DNA from: Sphingobacterium psychroaquaticum
GTDB lineage: Bacteria; Bacteroidota; Bacteroidia; Sphingobacteriales; Sphingobacteriaceae
DNA length: 64,000 bases
NCBI RefSeq assembly: GCF_900177625.1
Contig: NZ_FXAU01000001.1
Span: forward strand, 860,644-924,643
Reading direction: 5' to 3'
The notes below the pieces were generated by a model. The model had not been told where the DNA came from, did no database searches, and was given only the letters and a program-made list of their open reading frames with translations. Shown here one piece after another: positions 61,258 to 64,000 of this stretch. Within the stretch, counting starts at the first letter, position 1, and each line of letters begins with the position of its first letter. The translations under genes were made by a program, and so were the position numbers.

Positions 61258-63327
61258 TTACTTTACGGGAGTCAAAATTTCCATACTTTTTTCGAGGTCA
61301 ATCATGAACTGTAGATAATTCTTTTTGCTTATGAAGTACGTATTATCAATGATCACTCTGTACTCATTGATGTTCGTAAACAGCACTTCCAGATTTTCGG
61401 AGATATATTCATTGGCTTCAAAGTAGACCAATTCGTTATCGATAAACTTCTGGATCGAGGGGAGCGCTTCAGCAGAAAATTGCAACCGAAGGTCAGGCTG
61501 TTCCAGTACATGTGTTAATTTTTTTCGGAGCAGAGATACCGGTTCTTGTAAAGCTTTCAATTTATCACTGATCTCTTCAAATGGAGTCGTTACAAAAATA
61601 AACTGTGTGCCTTCACAGAGTTGGTTGTGTAAACGCAGTTGCTCCTGATGTTTTTCATGTGCATTCGCATATTCTTGGTAGTGTTGAAGGAACTCATCTT
61701 TCCTGTTTTGATAAATGGCTAAGTTTAAGAAGTAGCTATAAACCTGTTTATTACTCTCTTTTATCTGATCCTGCAAGGTCGTTACTTCGTGGTTTATCTG
61801 CTCGAGTACTTGAGGAGCATCCTTTTTGTTATACTTTATTCCATCGTAATCAAATGTTTTTAAATCGATATTGCCTTCTACAATAGCTTCTACCATAAAT
61901 TTATCACTTTGTGCCGAGGCGTACGTATACAGCATGTCCATTTTTTGGTTGGAAAACAGATCCTCGAAGGTAAGGTCTGTTTCTTTTTCATTATTGTCTG
62001 CTATATCCGTTAGAATTGGTTCGTTGTTGTCATAAAAATCATTGAACATCGGATCGAATTGATGTTTGCGGAACTCGGCCGTAAAACTCTCTTTAAACAG
62101 GCTCAAAGATAAAGCGCTAGGTGTACTTTCATAGGTTATCGTTGAAAAGAGCTTGTCTGATATTGCTTTTGTGATTTGTGCATCTTTTGATAGCAGTAGG
62201 ATAGCGTGATCTGAGGCAACCTTATCTTTGCTAATATTTAATTGCGACAACGCATGGATCCGTTCTTCATCCGAAGGGTGGGATGCCCATTGATTTTCAA
62301 GATTCAATTTAGACTTATTGTATTTTCGAATCGTTGTCAAATCTATTTTTGGTAATCCATTTTCAATAAGGTATTGGTGGCGTTCAGCGAAAGTATTCAT
62401 CACAAATTGATGCTCGGGATATATATTTTCGCTTTTAATATTCTCTTTTGTTTTTTGATCGTAAAACGCTAAGACTGATTCTAATGCGCTGCTTGCAAAG
62501 TTTATACGCAACAGCGAGTCGGCAAGAGCTTGTGAGCCGGCCACATGTGCAGCAATCTCATCTGCATGGAATTCCATCTCTCGAGAAAGAGCCATGTAGT
62601 TTAGATTTAGGTAGGTATAGAGTTTTTTGAGAATACGCTGTATCTGTTTGATGATAAAGATAGAAATCGCTATAAATGGCGCAGCATACCCCGTTGCGTT
62701 GGCCCACGATTGAAACGTATTGTCCAGCGACTCGTTTCGATAAAGCATATTGTAGATAACTTGATTCGCTTGGTACACGTAGGTACCAACCTTCATACTG
62801 CGTTGAGAGAAGTGACCGAACTCGTGCGCAAGGATGGCTATTAACTCCTGCTGCGTCGTAGAATTGATTAAACCAACGCCAATTTGTAGGTTTTTTGGAA
62901 CCGGAAGAAACATGCTCCAAAAATTAGAATTATAGAAAACAGCGGCATTGACATCCGAAGATAGAAAGACCCGTTTGGGAAGGTTGGTCTCCACGGTGCG
63001 GGCTACATAGTAAATGGTTGCAAATAGAGCGGGTTCTTCTTCCTGCGTTATTTCAGTGAGATGGCTGGTGTCAATTTTGTTGGAGGCAAATACAAATTTG
63101 ATCAGAAAAAATAAAACGGTGAGTCCTGTTGCCATAAGTCCTAAGCAAGCTATCCCGGTATAAAAAGACGGGTAAAGTAGGAACAATTGTATGCCTAACC
63201 AGCCAAATAAGAAGGTAACCCCAACAGCAAAGAATAAGAGAAAAAGATAGGTAACAGCAAAAACTGCTATGGATACAATAGTCTTTTTTGCGTACTTTTT
63301 AAAGTTCGCAGATACGGTTGCTTTCAT
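61258..63327 (-). CDS. M48-family zinc metallopeptidase, membrane-bound
   Basis: The 689-residue protein starts with two membrane helices (~17-45 and ~55-82) followed by an M48 peptidase domain. The zinc site is 'LIAILAHEFGHFSQRSMKVG' with His168, Glu169 and His172, and a third-ligand region is 'REMEFHADEIAAHVAGSQAL'. The long C-terminal half (~350-689) is helical and charged and not a standard M48 part. It probably cleaves membrane or misfolded proteins from the inner membrane; the substrate is unknown. Confidence 0.92.
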   Translation of the reverse strand: MKATVSANFKKYAKKTIVSIAVFAVTYLFLLFFAVGVTFLFGWLGIQLFLLYPSFYTGIACLGLMATGLTVLFFLIKFVFASNKIDTSHLTEITQEEEPALFATIYYVARTVETNLPKRVFLSSDVNAAVFYNSNFWSMFLPVPKNLQIGVGLINSTTQQELIAILAHEFGHFSQRSMKVGTYVYQANQVIYNMLYRNESLDNTFQSWANATGYAAPFIAISIFIIKQIQRILKKLYTYLNLNYMALSREMEFHADEIAAHVAGSQALADSLLRINFASSALESVLAFYDQKTKENIKSENIYPEHQFVMNTFAERHQYLIENGLPKIDLTTIRKYNKSKLNLENQWASHPSDEERIHALSQLNISKDKVASDHAILLLSKDAQITKAISDKLFSTITYESTPSALSLSLFKESFTAEFRKHQFDPMFNDFYDNNEPILTDIADNNEKETDLTFEDLFSNQKMDMLYTYASAQSDKFMVEAIVEGNIDLKTFDYDGIKYNKKDAPQVLEQINHEVTTLQDQIKESNKQVYSYFLNLAIYQNRKDEFLQHYQEYANAHEKHQEQLRLHNQLCEGTQFIFVTTPFEEISDKLKALQEPVSLLRKKLTHVLEQPDLRLQFSAEALPSIQKFIDNELVYFEANEYISENLEVLFTNINEYRVIIDNTYFISKKNYLQFMIDLEKSMEILTPVK

Positions 63328-63495
63328 AAAATGAGTTAATAAGGATGAAAGTATAGTTTTTTATAGAGAAATTGAAATGTTTATTGAGATTTAATAATAA
63401 TCGATAAATTGATACAAACCACACGATTAGGCTATCGCTCTGCGGGACATCGTGCAACAGATTCGTTTTTTTTGCGACAAAAAAGTAAAAAAAAG

Positions 63496-63526
63496 TTTGC
63501 AGGGCACTAAGATTTCCCTATATTTG
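63496..63526 (+). promoter_or_regulatory. Promoter of the second tRNA-Arg
   Basis: TTTG (63496-63499) and TATATTTG (63519-63526) are 19 nt apart, a full match to the Bacteroidota consensus. CATCACCAAAA after the -7 box is shared with copy 1. Confidence 0.8.
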
Positions 63527-63572
63527 CATCACCAAAACAGATGGGGCTATAAGTCAAAATGTGATGGTTGCC

Positions 63573-63646
63573 GCGCTCATAGCTTAATTGGATAGAGCAC
63601 CTGACTACGGATCAGGAGGTTAGGGGTTCGACTCCCTTTGAGCGCA
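63573..63646 (+). tRNA. tRNA-Arg (anticodon ACG), copy 2
   Basis: The 74 bases are identical to copy 1. A terminator and then adk follow. The two copies have separate promoters and terminators. Confidence 0.95.
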
Positions 63647-63660
63647 CTTAGTTACAGCGA

Positions 63661-63698
63661 AGCCTAATTCTCACAAGATGGATTAGGCTTTTTTTTTC
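63661..63698 (+). terminator. Terminator of tRNA-Arg copy 2
   Basis: AGCCTAAT (63661-63668) pairs with ATTAGGCT (63682-63689), followed by a T run. It separates the tRNA from adk. Confidence 0.85.
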
Positions 63699-63719
63699 GA
63701 ACATAAAACGCGTAAACTT

Positions 63720-64000
63720 ATGCTTAACCTAGTTTTATTTGGGCCTCCAGGAGCTGGAAAAGGTACTCAATCAGAGAAATTAATCGAAAAATACCAATTG
63801 GTACATATTTCTACTGGAGACCTGTTTCGTGCCCATATAAAAGATCAAACTAACCTTGGACAACAAGTAAGTCAAATTATTGCAGACGGTAATTTAGTGC
63901 CGGATTCTATCACCATTGCGATGCTGGAGGAAGAAATTAAAAAGAATCCACAAGCAAAAGGTTTTATTTTTGACGGTTTTCCAAGAACGGTGGCGCAAGC
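63720..64000 (+). CDS. adk: Adenylate kinase, N-terminal part
   Basis: Adenylate kinase interconverts ATP, ADP and AMP. The 93 visible residues start with '[20 protein letters not shown]' (P-loop), followed by '[12 protein letters not shown]' (AMP site) and '[14 protein letters not shown]'. The frame is open to the right edge of the window. The start ATG at 63720 gives the family-normal N-terminus. It lies 22 bp after the tRNA-Arg terminator. Confidence 0.96.
   Translation, partial: MLNLVLFGPPGAGKGTQSEKLIEKYQLVHISTGDLFRAHIKDQTNLGQQVSQIIADGNLVPDSITIAMLEEEIKKNPQAKGFIFDGFPRTVAQ

Overview
The window comes from a chromosome of the Bacteroidota, most likely a Sphingobacterium-like member of the Sphingobacteriaceae. 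The evidence is a SusC/SusD pair, Bacteroidota families (DUF2851, DUF4199, DUF3667, WbqC, BfmA/BtgA mobilization protein) and promoters of the TTTG / TAnnTTTG type with 19-nt spacing in front of all three tRNA genes. No taxonomic marker such as 16S rRNA is present, so the genus is an inference.

Layout. 1-3.7 kb: the end of a fibronectin-type surface protein gene, a lipoprotein with a predicted beta-propeller, and two small enzyme-like genes. 3.7-18 kb: an AT-rich accessory island next to a tRNA-Lys gene. It holds a SIR2-like NADase candidate, a small membrane/beta-barrel protein and a TIR protein in one apparent operon; three remnant mobilization genes (HTH, winged-helix-like, BfmA/BtgA); a one-polypeptide restriction-modification enzyme with its own XRE controller; a decayed IS1182-type element; a second SIR2-like protein; a secreted Sel1-repeat protein; a decayed tyrosine recombinase; and a methyltransferase with a small partner. 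An 83-bp direct repeat carrying the end of tRNA-Lys closes the island. This reads as an old integrative mobilizable element that has lost its relaxase and integrase and kept its defence cargo.

18.4-64 kb is core genome: prmC, ribD, three regulator-like or unknown genes, a SusC/SusD nutrient-uptake pair, an NRAMP transporter with a stress-protein tail, DUF2851, an ankyrin protein, a flavin prenyltransferase, and an operon headed by a dihydroorotase-like protein that lacks its metal ligands and continues into two glycosyltransferases. Then come ispD, putP, sbcDC, a Rdx/SelW-like protein, a dihaem cytochrome, a hydrolase plus two-component system, a stress-protein/DUF1275 cluster, dapA, ligA, a glycosyltransferase with an LpxL-like acyltransferase, wbqC, two identical tRNA-Arg genes, DUF3667, an M48 protease and the start of adk.

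The most promising candidate for an undescribed system is the TIR / membrane-barrel / SIR2 trio at 4.3-7.0 kb. It combines the two NAD-consuming folds used by Thoeris with a small membrane barrel resembling the CBASS effector Cap15, and no nucleotide cyclase gene is nearby. Its function is inferred from architecture and context only.
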